Shown: positions 9,061 through 18,758, counted from the first letter of the stretch. The stretch is 64,000 bases of DNA from Rouxiella sp. S1S-2 (GCF_009208105.1 NZ_WFKL01000001.1:3472001-3536000); one strand, 5' to 3'. Notes: a model not told the origin generated them from the sequence alone. Program-made: numbers and translations.

Positions 9061-10311
9061 ATGGATATAATGAGAAGTGTTTTAGGCATGGGGGTATTAC
9101 TGGCAATTGCATTTATTATATCAGTAAATAAAAAAAATATCAGTCTGCGGACGGTCGGGGCAGCACTGATACTACAAATAACAATTGGCGGTGCGATTCT
9201 CTACTTACCTCCAGGTAAATGGTTAGCTGAGAAAGTTGCTTTTGGCATCCATAATATATTGAATTACAGTGATGCTGGCAGCTCATTTATATTTGGTGCA
9301 TTAGCGGGACCCGATATGAACAGAGTATTTAACGGTGCTGGGTTTGTATTCGCTTTCCACGTATTACCTGCGATTATATTCATGACCTCTTTAGTGAGTT
9401 TGCTTTATTATATTGGCATCATGAAGGTACTGATCAACATTCTCGGTGGTATTTTCCAGAAAGCGCTGAAGATCAGTAAGATTGAGTCTTTTGTTGCCGT
9501 CACCACTATTTTTCTAGGGCAGAATGAGATCCCTGCCATCGTTAAACCCTTTATTAATCGCCTCAATCGCAACGAGCTTTTTACCGCAATTTGTAGTGGA
9601 ATGGCTTCCATTGCCGGTTCGACGATGATTGGCTATGCCGGACTGGGTGTTCCCATAGATTACTTGCTGGCGGCGTCGTTGATGGCGATCCCCGGCGGAA
9701 TTTTATTTGCTCGTATCCTTAGCCCTGCAACCGAAGAGTCACAAATAGTTTTCGATAACCTGTCCTTTTCAGAAACACCGCCAAAAAGCATCATTGAAGC
9801 GGTAGCCTCAGGGGCCATGACAGGGCTAAAGATAGCCGTAGGTGTCGGAACCGTAGTAATGGCTTTTGTCGCGATAATTGCCTTGATAAACGGGATTATC
9901 GGCGGCGTGGCTGGTTTATTCGGGTTTGCCCATGCCAGCCTAGAAGGGATATTGGGATTAGCTCTTGCACCCCTTGCGTGGCTTATGGGTGTTGACTGGA
10001 ACGATGCAACCTTAGCGGGAAGCCTGATTGGTCAAAAACTCGCGATTAATGAGTTTGTTGCCTACCTGAGCTTCTCGCCCTATCTGCAAACTGCCGGCAC
10101 ATTGGATGTTAAAACAATTGCTATCATCTCATTCGCCCTGTGTGGTTTTGCAAACTTTGGATCTATTGGTGTAGTGGTCGGCGCATTTTCTGCCATTGCA
10201 CCTCAGCGAACCTCAGAAATCGCTCAGTTAGGTCTGCGGGCACTGGCGGCTGCCACACTTTCTAATCTGATGAGTGCCACCATTGCGGGGTTCTTTATCG
10301 GAATTACATAA
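9061..10311 (+). CDS. nupX: NupC-family nucleoside transporter NupX
   Basis: The product is an inner-membrane concentrative nucleoside transporter (H+-coupled). About 416 residues contain many hydrophobic helices and the family motifs GQNEIPAIVKPF, GSTMIGYAGLGVP, NEFVAYL and CGFANFGSIG. It follows rihB in the same direction with a 139-nt gap and would bring in the nucleosides that RihB cleaves. A longer in-frame start exists at 8962, but the extra 33 residues are hydrophilic and unlike the family, so I chose the ATG at 9061, which begins right at the first membrane helix. Confidence 0.9.
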   Translation: MDIMRSVLGMGVLLAIAFIISVNKKNISLRTVGAALILQITIGGAILYLPPGKWLAEKVAFGIHNILNYSDAGSSFIFGALAGPDMNRVFNGAGFVFAFHVLPAIIFMTSLVSLLYYIGIMKVLINILGGIFQKALKISKIESFVAVTTIFLGQNEIPAIVKPFINRLNRNELFTAICSGMASIAGSTMIGYAGLGVPIDYLLAASLMAIPGGILFARILSPATEESQIVFDNLSFSETPPKSIIEAVASGAMTGLKIAVGVGTVVMAFVAIIALINGIIGGVAGLFGFAHASLEGILGLALAPLAWLMGVDWNDATLAGSLIGQKLAINEFVAYLSFSPYLQTAGTLDVKTIAIISFALCGFANFGSIGVVVGAFSAIAPQRTSEIAQLGLRALAAATLSNLMSATIAGFFIGIT

Positions 10312-10320
10312 TAATATTGA

Positions 10321-10410
10321 GCCAAGCTTAAGCTGTCCGTAATAGGTGATAACCGCACGACCAGGCTAATTGTTTGTCGATGCGTATATTTCAGCAGTCT
10401 GAAGCTTGGC
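10321..10410. repeat. Spaced inverted repeat after nupX
   Basis: GCCAAGCTT at 10321-10329 is repeated inverted as AAGCTTGGC at 10402-10410, with 72 nt between. It starts 9 nt after the nupX stop. The arms are long enough to pair in RNA, but the function is unknown. Confidence 0.35.
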
Positions 10411-10478
10411 AAGATATGATAATAAAATTGATATGCAGTCTTTTGTAACAATAGATATTTTTCGCGTTTTAGATCCCC

Positions 10479-10733
10479 TCACATATTGCAAAAATTAACG
10501 GGATAAAGAGGCTCTTCACTTATACCACTTTTCGACGTATCTGCCCGACGGTTAACCCTACGGCGAAACCCTACGCTTCGCGATGCATCAATATAGTTAG
10601 CCAAGGCGTCCCAAGCCGGATAAACAAACAATAAAACAGCGCCAATTGTCGATGAGTGCTGCCCCAAGGTAAACGCAGCAGTAACCCACACCACTGAAAA
10701 CAACGCGCGGCTAAAATAATTACGCTCAGCCAT
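10479..10733 (-). pseudogene. Truncated small membrane protein remnant
   Basis: The first 50 or so residues, starting at MAERNYFSRALF, read like a known family of small multi-pass inner-membrane proteins, with hydrophobic helices and the motif YPAWDALANYIDASRS. After that point the sequence turns basic and polar (GFRRRVNRRADTSK) and stops, while a different frame continues with hydrophobic residues (GFAVGLTVG). This looks like a frameshift followed by truncation. I cannot name the family with certainty. No neighbouring gene depends on it. Confidence 0.5.
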
Positions 10734-10857
10734 TGTTCTGGAGCTAAGCAGCAGTCCTTGACCCTTCACTTTTGTTGACTCCCACTTAATATCAAATTGA
10801 TATTACCCCATGGATTTTAGCTGTTGCTCCTGTGGGGCAGGCACTCTTGCGTCAGCG

Positions 10858-10878
10858 CCGGTCTTGATCCTAGACCGG
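10858..10878. repeat. 7-bp dyad CCGGTCT...AGACCGG upstream of mesX
   Basis: Perfect 7-bp arms lie around a 7-nt spacer, in an otherwise gene-free stretch (10734-11075). It may be an operator for the methionine synthase pair, although it is about 200 bp from the start codon. It does not match the MetJ octamer. Confidence 0.35.
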
Positions 10879-11075
10879 ATCATGAAGATGACTCATGTTT
10901 AATGAAATTAAATCACTTTTACTCAATCAATGACTCTGGCATAAAATACCCATTAACATAACTATAGACAAAATGAAGACGACTGGGTAACAAAACCAGA
11001 AAAATAAATTTGAAAAATCCTGAAAAAGCAACAAGTAAATCAGGTTTTATGTAAAAATTAGGATACCAGATTGCG

Positions 11076-12059
11076 ATGAATACAGAATTGACATTTGCCA
11101 TTAAAAGCCTTCGTTTCGACGAGAATTATAACCCCTCGGAAAGTACGCGTATCACGACCAATTTTGCTAATTTGGCCAGAGGTGAGAAACGCCAAGATAA
11201 CTTGCGCAACGCCTTGGTGATGATTGACAATCGTTTCAATTCCCTGGCGCACTGGGATAACCCTAAAGGCGATCGTTATTCTGTTGAACTTGAAATCATC
11301 TCTGTTGAGTTGAATATTGATATTCAAGGCAAGGGCAATAGCTTCCCAGTGATCGAAATTCTGAAAACAAATATCGTTGATAAAAAAACTAACGAACGTA
11401 TTGAAGGCATTTTAGGGAATAACTTTTCCTCTTACGTACGAGATTATGATTTCAGCATCTTATTGTCAGAGCATAATAAAAACCAATCTGAATTTAGCCT
11501 CCCAGAAAATTTTGGCAGCTTACATGGTAATATATTTAAACGTTTCATCAACTCAGACACTTACCAAAATAACTTTAATAAGAAACCGGTTATATGCCTA
11601 AGTGTGTCGAGTAAAAACACCTATTACCGGACGGGTAACGAGCATCCTGTACTGGGTATAGAATATCAACAAGATGAGTTTTCCTTGACTGATAAGTATT
11701 TCGAAAAAATGGGGCTGCGGGCTCGCTATTTCATGCCTGCAAATAGTGTTGCGCCTTTGGCTTTTTATTTTACTGGCGATTTGCTCAGCGATTACACTAA
11801 TCTGGAACTGATTAGTACCATCAGCACAATGGAAACTTTCCAAAGGATTTACCGACCTGAGATTTACAACGCTAATTCTGCAGCAGGAAAATGCTATCAA
11901 CCCAGTTTGAATCACCAGGATTATTCTTTAACTCTAATTGTTTATGATCGAGAAGAACGTAGCCAATTGGCTGTTGAGCAAGGGAAGTTTACTGAGGAGC
12001 ACTTCATTAAACCCTACCACACTATTCTTGAACAATGGTCTGCTAATTCCGTTCTTTGA
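11076..12059 (+). CDS. mesX: DUF1852 protein, MesX-like partner of methionine synthase
   Basis: The product has 327 residues and no signal peptide or membrane segment. I recognise it as the DUF1852 family, which is almost always encoded next to a short MetE-like protein, as here: the next gene begins 27 nt downstream. In Acinetobacter baylyi the equivalent pair, MesX and MesD, forms an oxygen-requiring, folate-independent route to methionine, with MesX needed for activity. Its chemical role is not settled. The sequence is rich in Asn and charged residues and has few cysteines. The two genes form an operon with no room for a separate promoter. Family call is strong; function is by analogy. Confidence 0.8.
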   Translation: MNTELTFAIKSLRFDENYNPSESTRITTNFANLARGEKRQDNLRNALVMIDNRFNSLAHWDNPKGDRYSVELEIISVELNIDIQGKGNSFPVIEILKTNIVDKKTNERIEGILGNNFSSYVRDYDFSILLSEHNKNQSEFSLPENFGSLHGNIFKRFINSDTYQNNFNKKPVICLSVSSKNTYYRTGNEHPVLGIEYQQDEFSLTDKYFEKMGLRARYFMPANSVAPLAFYFTGDLLSDYTNLELISTISTMETFQRIYRPEIYNANSAAGKCYQPSLNHQDYSLTLIVYDREERSQLAVEQGKFTEEHFIKPYHTILEQWSANSVL

Positions 12060-12086
12060 TTAACCAAAAATATAAGGTCATCTATT

Positions 12087-13118
12087 ATGAAAATTTTGTT
12101 ACCTACTTCGACTGCTGGCAGTTTGCCTAAACCCTCTTGGCTTGCACAACCTGAGACACTTTGGTCACCGTGGAAACTGCAAGATCAGGAATTAATTGAC
12201 GGCAAACAAGATGCGCTACGTTTGTGCCTGCAAGATCAACTGCAAGCAGGTATTGATATTGTCAGTGATGGTGAGCAAACCCGCCAACATTTTGTCACCA
12301 CCTTTATTGAGCACCTCAGCGGCGTAGATTTTGAGAAACGTGAGACGGTGAGAATTCGTAATCGCTATGATGCGAGTGTGCCGACAGTCGTGGGTGCTGT
12401 GAGTCGCCAAAAGCCCGTTTTTGTAGAAGATGCCAAGTTCTTACGTCAGCAAACCAAGCAACCGATTAAATGGGCCCTGCCCGGTCCCATGACTATGATA
12501 GATACCCTCTATGATAATCACTACAAAAGTCGCGAAAAACTGGCGTGGGAATTCGCTAAAATTCTTAATGAAGAAGCCAAAGAATTAGAAGCGGCGGGTG
12601 TCGATATTATCCAATTTGATGAGCCTGCATTTAATGTGTTTTTTGATGAGGTGAATGACTGGGGTATTGCCGCGTTAGAAAGAGCCGTTGAAGGCCTCAA
12701 ATGCGAAACTGCCGTACATATTTGCTATGGCTATGGCATTAAAGCCAATACAGATTGGAAAAAGACGCTGGGGACAGAATGGCGACAATATGAAGAAATC
12801 TTCCCTAAACTGCAAAAATCTTCTATCGATATAATTTCGCTGGAATGCCAGAACTCTCATGTGCCAATGGACCTGATTGAACTCATTCGTGGCAAAAAAG
12901 TGATGGTTGGGGCTATTGATGTGGCAACCAATACTGTTGAGACACCAGAGGAAGTTGCCGCTACTCTGCGAAAAGCCCTTCAGTTTGTAGATGCCGACAA
13001 GCTCTACCCTAGTACCAACTGTGGAATGATCCCATTACCTCGTCGAGTCGCAAGGGGCAAACTGAATGCGTTAAGTTTAGGCGCACATATTGTCCGAAAA
13101 GAGCTATCGGCTAAATAA
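12087..13118 (+). CDS. mesD: Core MetE-like methionine synthase MesD
   Basis: At 343 residues it corresponds only to the C-terminal catalytic barrel of cobalamin-independent methionine synthase; the N-terminal folate-binding half of MetE (about 750 residues) is absent. Visible elements include the start LPTSTAGSLPKP, the FDEPA loop, the zinc-ligand-like VHICYG (His and Cys), and YPSTNCGMIPLPR with the final Cys ligand. It follows the mesX-like gene closely, which marks it as the MesD type rather than MesA, B or C. It would transfer a methyl group to homocysteine from a donor that is not polyglutamyl-folate. An 11-bp inverted repeat lies just downstream. Confidence 0.82.
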   Translation: MKILLPTSTAGSLPKPSWLAQPETLWSPWKLQDQELIDGKQDALRLCLQDQLQAGIDIVSDGEQTRQHFVTTFIEHLSGVDFEKRETVRIRNRYDASVPTVVGAVSRQKPVFVEDAKFLRQQTKQPIKWALPGPMTMIDTLYDNHYKSREKLAWEFAKILNEEAKELEAAGVDIIQFDEPAFNVFFDEVNDWGIAALERAVEGLKCETAVHICYGYGIKANTDWKKTLGTEWRQYEEIFPKLQKSSIDIISLECQNSHVPMDLIELIRGKKVMVGAIDVATNTVETPEEVAATLRKALQFVDADKLYPSTNCGMIPLPRRVARGKLNALSLGAHIVRKELSAK

Positions 13119-13149
13119 TTTCGCCAAGTCGTCGATCAATTGAACGGAA

Positions 13150-13209
13150 CTCAGTCCGGGTTGGGCGAGCGTAACAATCGCCAAATATTCCTCCCCCACC
13201 GGACTGAGA
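13150..13209. repeat. Perfect 11-bp inverted repeat after mesD
   Basis: The arms at 13150-13160 and 13199-13209 are exact complements, and the 38-nt loop contains a further 5-bp stem (GGCGA/TCGCC) and a C-rich tail. No T-run follows. It may be the structured 3' end of the mesXD transcript. Confidence 0.5.
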
Positions 13210-13361
13210 GATCCTTGTCATCGTGCACAGAGTAGATTATTAAAAATTTTCCCTTAAACAATCCCTATCCCCTCCTTCTTTCGTTTCTCCTTCTGTTCCA
13301 TTGTGGGATATATTAGGGGCACTCTCGTAAAATTCTCCCTCTGTAACAGGTAACACCGGCA

Positions 13362-13709
13362 ATGGCTCTGATCCCAAAAAACTACACCCGGCTCGAAAGC
13401 GGCTACCGTGAGAAAGCCCTAAAAATTTATCCGTGGGTATGTGGACGCTGCTCGCGCGAGTTTGTTTATTCAAACCTACGCGAATTAACGGTGCACCATA
13501 TCGATCACGACCATACCAATAACCCGCCAGATGGCAGTAACTGGGAGTTATTGTGCCTGTATTGCCATGACCACGAACACTCTAAGTACACTGAAGCTGA
13601 CCTGTACGGCACAAACGTTGTGGCGGGTGAGGACGCGCAAAATGATATTGCTGCAGCAACCTATAATCCGTTTGCCGATTTACAGTCGATGCTCAATAAG
13701 AAGAAATAG
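13362..13709 (+). CDS. yajD: YajD, HNH nuclease-fold protein
   Basis: The product has 115 residues with two zinc-type CxxC pairs (CGRC and CLYC) around the HNH core, HHIDHDH followed by NWELLCLYCHDHEH. This matches enterobacterial YajD, whose cellular role is unknown. It is a single gene; the 243-nt gap before it contains the mesD inverted repeat, and the next gene is on the opposite strand. Confidence 0.92.
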   Translation: MALIPKNYTRLESGYREKALKIYPWVCGRCSREFVYSNLRELTVHHIDHDHTNNPPDGSNWELLCLYCHDHEHSKYTEADLYGTNVVAGEDAQNDIAAATYNPFADLQSMLNKKK

Positions 13710-13805
13710 TGTACGCAACGTCGGCGTCTGGCAAAGAGAGATCAACTCCAGGTTGCAGGTGCAGGGCTATGGCAAAAATCATAGGGCAAAAAAAGATATT
13801 TGGCG

Positions 13806-14687
13806 TCAGATATTGAGCCCAAATGCCGTCAGCAGTGCACTTATTTTAGGCGAACGATGGCGCGATTTTGCATAGATCAATGACAGCGGAATTGACGCCT
13901 CGGCGTATTCGGGGAGTAGCTCGACCAACTCACCACTCTCAATATATTTGTCGACTGCAAAGTCCATTATTTGCACAATGCCCATCCCGCTAAGTACCGC
14001 CTCTAACAGCACGTCGGCTGTATCAACGACGAAATTACCTTTGATATCAAATGACTGTTTTTCTCCTGCGAGAGTATAAAACCACTTGGTGGCACGTCCC
14101 GTATTCTGCGCTTTAACAGTCAGGCAGTTATGCTGAACCAATTGCGCAGGCGCGAGAGGAATTCCGCGACTGTCTAAATACTCCGGCGATGCCACGGTGA
14201 CAAAACGCAAATGCTTGAGGGTTCTCGCGATAAGCCGTGAGTCCTGTATGCTGCCAATCCTTATCGCCGCGTCAAAGCCCTCTTCCACGAGATCAACTAA
14301 TCGGTCAGTCATGACGGCATCAATAGATAATGCCGGATATCTATCAAGGATCTCTTTGAGGAGGGGAATAATCACTAATCGACCGTAAGCGGAAGGAGTG
14401 GTTATTCTTAATTCGCCTTCTGGAAAGACGGTTCTTGCAGTAAGAGATTGTCCGACCTCATCCATTTCATGCATCAGGGCTTGTGAGGACTCATATAAAA
14501 ATATGCCGTCGCTGGTCAAACTTACGCAATGGGTATTGCGGTTTAACAAAGCAACGCGAAGGTCCAGTTCAAGTCTGGTAATAGCGCGAGAAACCCCAGA
14601 TTGGGTGAGACCCAATGCCTGTGCGGCTTTGGTGAAACTCTGTGTCTCTCCTACCTTGATAAAGATTTTAAGCGCGTTCAAATCCAT
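13806..14687 (-). CDS. LysR-family regulator
   Basis: The product has 293 residues. The N-terminal winged helix-turn-helix covers about residues 1-60 (MDLNALKIFIKV, SFTKAAQALGLTQSGVSRAI) and is followed by a two-lobed effector-binding domain. I chose the ATG at 14687 because the 19 extra codons upstream encode a hydrophilic, Arg-rich stretch absent from the family. It is divergent from the MFS transporter at 14955, so it probably regulates that gene. The effector is unknown. The 267-bp gap holds the shared control region. Confidence 0.88.
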   Translation of the reverse strand: MDLNALKIFIKVGETQSFTKAAQALGLTQSGVSRAITRLELDLRVALLNRNTHCVSLTSDGIFLYESSQALMHEMDEVGQSLTARTVFPEGELRITTPSAYGRLVIIPLLKEILDRYPALSIDAVMTDRLVDLVEEGFDAAIRIGSIQDSRLIARTLKHLRFVTVASPEYLDSRGIPLAPAQLVQHNCLTVKAQNTGRATKWFYTLAGEKQSFDIKGNFVVDTADVLLEAVLSGMGIVQIMDFAVDKYIESGELVELLPEYAEASIPLSLIYAKSRHRSPKISALLTAFGLNI

Positions 14688-14954
14688 CGTTTTTTCCCTT
14701 CTGTCCCTGGCGCAATGGCCTCGGTCACTAAATGACTCGGGCAACGTTATCGCTAAAGATACAATATGCTATCAGGAAAAATTAATACTATTATGTGCTT
14801 AGTTAAAATATAACGCTATGTCGCTACAGCCATCAACAAATTTTACTATTTTATTAATGAAAAAAGTCATAACGATTATGATTCATATTTCATTTACACA
14901 GACCCACAATTAAGGATATTTATTCAAAACGCTTAATCCCTCGAGTAAAATAAA

Positions 14955-16112
14955 ATGAACAAAACCTTTCCACCCGCAATATATGTCTTAGGATTCACTC
15001 TGTTTGCCATGACCACATCCGAATACATGGTCGCAGGATTAATCACATCCATGTCCACTGACTTGGGTGTTTCAATTCCTAAAGTTGGATATTTAATTAC
15101 CCTTTATTCATTAGGCATGGTCCTTGGGGGTCCATTACTTGCCACATTTTTAGTCAAATTGAGTAATAAAGCCGCGTTATTGACCATTACCGGCATATTT
15201 CTTGTCGCCCAAGCCGTCGCAACCGTCTCTGCGACCTATGACTTGTTAGCCGTAGCGAGATTCGCGACCGGTTTATCCTCCGCCGCCTTCTTTGGCTTTG
15301 CGCTGATGACGGCGGCGAAAATGGTTCCGCCGGAACGCTTTGGCGTCGCAGCCTCGATCGTATTAGGCGGAATGATGATTGCGACGGTTGCCGGACTGCC
15401 AATATCAGCCATCCTCGACCAGTATTATGGCTGGAGAGTTTCATTTGCATTAATTATTGCCCTCACCGCACTCGCGGGAATGGGTATTATCCTGATCGTA
15501 CCGAAATTCCAAGCAGAGGCTAGGGGCAGCATCAAGACTGAATTGGGTTCAATTCTAAACGGGTCAATTTGGAGTGCCTTCATCACCAGCTTCTTTGTTA
15601 TTGCAGCCACCTTTGCGACATTCAGCTATTTCGTTCCCTATTTCGAAAATACCGTCGGTTTCGATTCATCTTCTATTCCAGCGATTCTCTTCGCTTACGG
15701 ATGCTTTACGATAATAGGCAATATCTTAGTCGGTCGATTGGCTGATAACTCGCCAGTCAAGGTGGTGTTCATCGGCAGCATCGTGTTGGTTCTGGCCCTG
15801 TGTGGACTTTACGTCTTTTACGACAACAAAATATTGGTGCTTATTTCGGTCATGGTACTCGGGCTCACAGGTATTACTCTCACCCCTGCCATGTCCTCAC
15901 GCGTATTTAAAGCGGCACCGAACACCTCATTGATTAATACCCTGCATACCTCAGTGATTTGCCTTGGCGTCGTGGTCGGTTCTTGGGGCGGTGGCTATGC
16001 TATTGACCAAGGTTTTGGCTATCGCTCCCCGGCGCTGATGGGTATTTTTCTTGCCTGTTTGGCGATTGTCACCCTACTGCCTGTTTTGAGAAATCACCAA
16101 GAGCCTCAATGA
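14955..16112 (+). CDS. MFS transporter, DHA1 family, AraJ/YdhP-like
   Basis: The product has 385 residues in 12 predicted membrane segments, opening with FTLFAMTTSEYMVAGLI, which is typical of the arabinose-efflux/drug-resistance subgroup. Members are proton-driven exporters of sugars or small drugs. It is divergently paired with a LysR regulator, an arrangement often seen for inducible efflux pumps. The substrate cannot be told from sequence. No downstream gene is co-directional within 180 bp except shiA, which has its own leader. Confidence 0.85.
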   Translation: MNKTFPPAIYVLGFTLFAMTTSEYMVAGLITSMSTDLGVSIPKVGYLITLYSLGMVLGGPLLATFLVKLSNKAALLTITGIFLVAQAVATVSATYDLLAVARFATGLSSAAFFGFALMTAAKMVPPERFGVAASIVLGGMMIATVAGLPISAILDQYYGWRVSFALIIALTALAGMGIILIVPKFQAEARGSIKTELGSILNGSIWSAFITSFFVIAATFATFSYFVPYFENTVGFDSSSIPAILFAYGCFTIIGNILVGRLADNSPVKVVFIGSIVLVLALCGLYVFYDNKILVLISVMVLGLTGITLTPAMSSRVFKAAPNTSLINTLHTSVICLGVVVGSWGGGYAIDQGFGYRSPALMGIFLACLAIVTLLPVLRNHQEPQ

Positions 16113-16294
16113 CGGAGTGAAGCAGACGCTTACATCCCCGTACGCAATAAGAATCCTCGACGTTATTTTTTAAATTTATGTTTCCTCCCCTCTTTTGTCA
16201 GGGTAGTCTCATGTGCCGTCATAAAATGTCGGCCGTAATGTGAGTCACCCTCGACCCATCTTAGTAATAAAAAATCAGTATAAACAGGACAAGT

Positions 16295-17611
16295 ATGGAC
16301 TCCACCCTCATTTCGACTCCCCCCGTCAAGCAGACGCCTGTACGTAATCGTGCCCGTCGTGCCGCCTGGGGTAGTTTCGCTGGCGCCGTAGTAGACTGGT
16401 ATGACTTTCTGCTTTATGGCATTACCGCTGCCCTCGTATTTAACCGCGAATTCTTCCCGCAAATAAGCCCGGCGATGGGGACAATTGCCGCTTTAGCGAC
16501 CTTTGGCGTCGGCTTTTTGTTCCGGCCACTCGGTGGGATAGTCTTCGGCCATTATGGCGATCGCCTTGGCCGCAAACGCATGCTGATGATGACCGTTTGG
16601 ATAATGGGTTTGGCTACCGCGCTGATAGGCCTGGTGCCAACCTTTAGCATGATTGGTTGGTGGGCACCGGTGCTGCTGGTGACACTGCGTGCAATACAGG
16701 GCTTCGCCGTTGGCGGTGAATGGGGAGGTGCGGCCGTGCTTTCAGTCGAAAGTGCGCCCGAGAAGAAAAAGGCTTTCTACAGCAGCGGTGTGCAAATTGG
16801 CTATGGCGTCGGGCTGCTGCTCTCTACCGGTCTGGTTTCGCTTATCAGTCATTTGACCACTGATGCACAGTTTCTTAGCTGGGGCTGGCGTATTCCTTTC
16901 CTGTTCAGCACCTTATTGGTTTTGGCAGCGCTGTGGGTACGTAAAGGAATCGTTGAGTCCGAAGAATTTGAACAGCAAAGTCAGCTTAATCCGTTGGCAG
17001 AAACTAAACGACGCCTGCCCGTGATCGAGGCGTTAATACGCCACCCCAGCGCATTTTTAAAAATCATCGCCCTGCGACTGTGTGAATTACTGACAATGTA
17101 TATTGTCACCACCTTCGCGCTTAGCTTCTCCACGCAGAATCTTGGCTTACCGCGTGATTTATTCCTTAATATCGGTTTGTTGGTAGGCGGGCTGAGTTGC
17201 CTGACCATCCCCTGCTTCGCCTGGCTGGCTGACCGCTTTGGACGGCGGCGCATTTACATCACCGGCGCCTTGGTTGGCACACTGAGTGCGTTCCCGTTCT
17301 TTATGGCGCTGGAAGCTCACTCACTGTTCTGGATAGTATTCTTCGCAATTATGCTGGCGAATGTTGCACACGACATGGTGGTCTGCGTGCAGCAGCCGAT
17401 GTTTACAGAAATGTTTGGCGCACGTTATCGCTACAGTGGCGCGGGTGTGGGTTATCAAGTTGCCAGTGTGGTTGGCGGTGGTTTTACGCCACTGATTGCT
17501 GCCACACTGGTCACTTTTTCCGGCGGCAACTGGCACAGCGTGGCCGCCTACCTGCTGGCGGGTTGCCTGCTTTCCGCCGTCACCGCCCTGATGATGAAAG
17601 GGACACGTTGA
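16295..17611 (+). CDS. shiA: Shikimate/dehydroshikimate transporter ShiA
   Basis: The product has 438 residues, the length of E. coli ShiA, and shares with it long stretches such as AVVDWYDFLLYGITAALVF, FLFRPLGGIVFGHYGDR and AIQGFAVGGEWGGA. It is a 12-helix metabolite:H+ symporter in the inner membrane. In E. coli shiA lies in the same chromosomal region as the asn tRNA cluster, which agrees with the tRNA-Asn genes here. A strong terminator follows, so it is probably monocistronic. Confidence 0.94.
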   Translation: MDSTLISTPPVKQTPVRNRARRAAWGSFAGAVVDWYDFLLYGITAALVFNREFFPQISPAMGTIAALATFGVGFLFRPLGGIVFGHYGDRLGRKRMLMMTVWIMGLATALIGLVPTFSMIGWWAPVLLVTLRAIQGFAVGGEWGGAAVLSVESAPEKKKAFYSSGVQIGYGVGLLLSTGLVSLISHLTTDAQFLSWGWRIPFLFSTLLVLAALWVRKGIVESEEFEQQSQLNPLAETKRRLPVIEALIRHPSAFLKIIALRLCELLTMYIVTTFALSFSTQNLGLPRDLFLNIGLLVGGLSCLTIPCFAWLADRFGRRRIYITGALVGTLSAFPFFMALEAHSLFWIVFFAIMLANVAHDMVVCVQQPMFTEMFGARYRYSGAGVGYQVASVVGGGFTPLIAATLVTFSGGNWHSVAAYLLAGCLLSAVTALMMKGTR

Positions 17612-17628
17612 GTAAAAACCTCAAAATG

Positions 17629-17666
17629 ACTTGATGGCTTCTCGGCTAACAGCCATCAAGTTTTTC
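17629..17666 (+). terminator. Terminator after shiA
   Basis: An 11-bp perfect stem (ACTTGATGGCT with AGCCATCAAGT) is followed by TTTTT. Confidence 0.92.
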
Positions 17667-17778
17667 CTTTCTTTAAAGGTAAAACCTCACACTCAAAGCT
17701 GAAGAATTTGCCGTTGTGATCGGAAGAATAGCCCGCCCCTCTCTCACCGTCAAAGCCCTAAGAAATTGTTGATAATGA

Positions 17779-18672
17779 TTAAAGGGCTATCTCCCGCAAC
17801 AGGTCCAGGAAAAGCGGGATGTTGGGATTCGTATCCTGCATGCGACTGACGGAATAGATGTAACTCAACGCATTAATATCCTGAATGGGCAGGAATAAAA
17901 TATCTTGACGATTATTTGGAATCGTCGACTTACCCACCAAAGTGACTCCCAGACCGGCGCTGACAAGTGCTAATGCGGTATGAATCTCTATGGCTCGATA
18001 AGCAATAACCGGCTGACACTGATTAGCGGCAAACATTCCCATTAACTTTTTGGAAAACTCGCTATTTTCATTATCTGGATAAGATATGAAAGGTAAGCCG
18101 GTAAATTCTTTTAATGTTAAGTAACTTTTTGTTGCTAAATAATGACCACGAGGAATGGCTGCCATGAAGGGATCGACCATCAACAGTTCATGATTGAGAT
18201 CTTTAGCAATAAACTCATCGCCCGATAATTCTCTTGTGATCCCTATATCAATTTTCTCGTCTAAAATAAAATCAGACTGATATTCTGACAACATTTCTTT
18301 CAAATTAATCTGAACATTGCTGTTAACCTCTTTAAAGCGCTTAATGGCTGTGGGCAGCAGATTAAACATGACAGAACGCGTAAAGCCTATATTCAATGTC
18401 GAAGACTTGTCTTTGACAAACTCTTGCGTATCTTTTTCAAGCTTGTTGAAAAGATAGAGAATTTCCTGCGCTCGTGGATAAAAATAACGACCTAATTTTG
18501 TTAATTCCATGGGGCGCGTGCCTCTGTCAAACAATTCCCCCCCCAATTCCTTTTCTAGCGCCGTTATTTGCATACTTATTGCTGTTGAGGCCACAAACAA
18601 TAATTTTGCTGCCTGACTGGCATTACCTGTTTCAACGACCTTACAAAAATAAACAATTTTCTTTAAGTTCAT
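17779..18672 (-). CDS. LysR-family regulator of the RraA-like/MFS operon
   Basis: The product has 297 residues. The helix-turn-helix (NASQAAKLLFVASTAISMQI) is N-terminal and the remainder is the substrate-binding-like co-inducer domain. It is transcribed away from the 18759 operon across an 86-bp gap, the standard arrangement for a LysR protein and its target. The subgroup resembles regulators of aromatic and organic-acid catabolism. The co-inducer is unknown but is probably the substrate of the adjacent aldolase-like proteins. Confidence 0.88.
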   Translation of the reverse strand: MNLKKIVYFCKVVETGNASQAAKLLFVASTAISMQITALEKELGGELFDRGTRPMELTKLGRYFYPRAQEILYLFNKLEKDTQEFVKDKSSTLNIGFTRSVMFNLLPTAIKRFKEVNSNVQINLKEMLSEYQSDFILDEKIDIGITRELSGDEFIAKDLNHELLMVDPFMAAIPRGHYLATKSYLTLKEFTGLPFISYPDNENSEFSKKLMGMFAANQCQPVIAYRAIEIHTALALVSAGLGVTLVGKSTIPNNRQDILFLPIQDINALSYIYSVSRMQDTNPNIPLFLDLLREIAL

Positions 18673-18758
18673 TTTTTCTTATCCTAAGTTCATTTTTAAC
18701 TGCTTGTCATTACTTTCATTATACCTAATATTTTATATAAAACCTAAGGAGAGCAATA

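Noticed and set aside
11000..11075. MetJ boxes before mesX
   Set aside because: No AGACGTCT-like octamer tandem is visible; the only dyad is CCGGTCT/AGACCGG, which does not fit.
16163..16462. Minus-strand ORF of 99 codons over the shiA start
   Set aside because: It overlaps the conserved N-terminus of ShiA and has no recognisable features.
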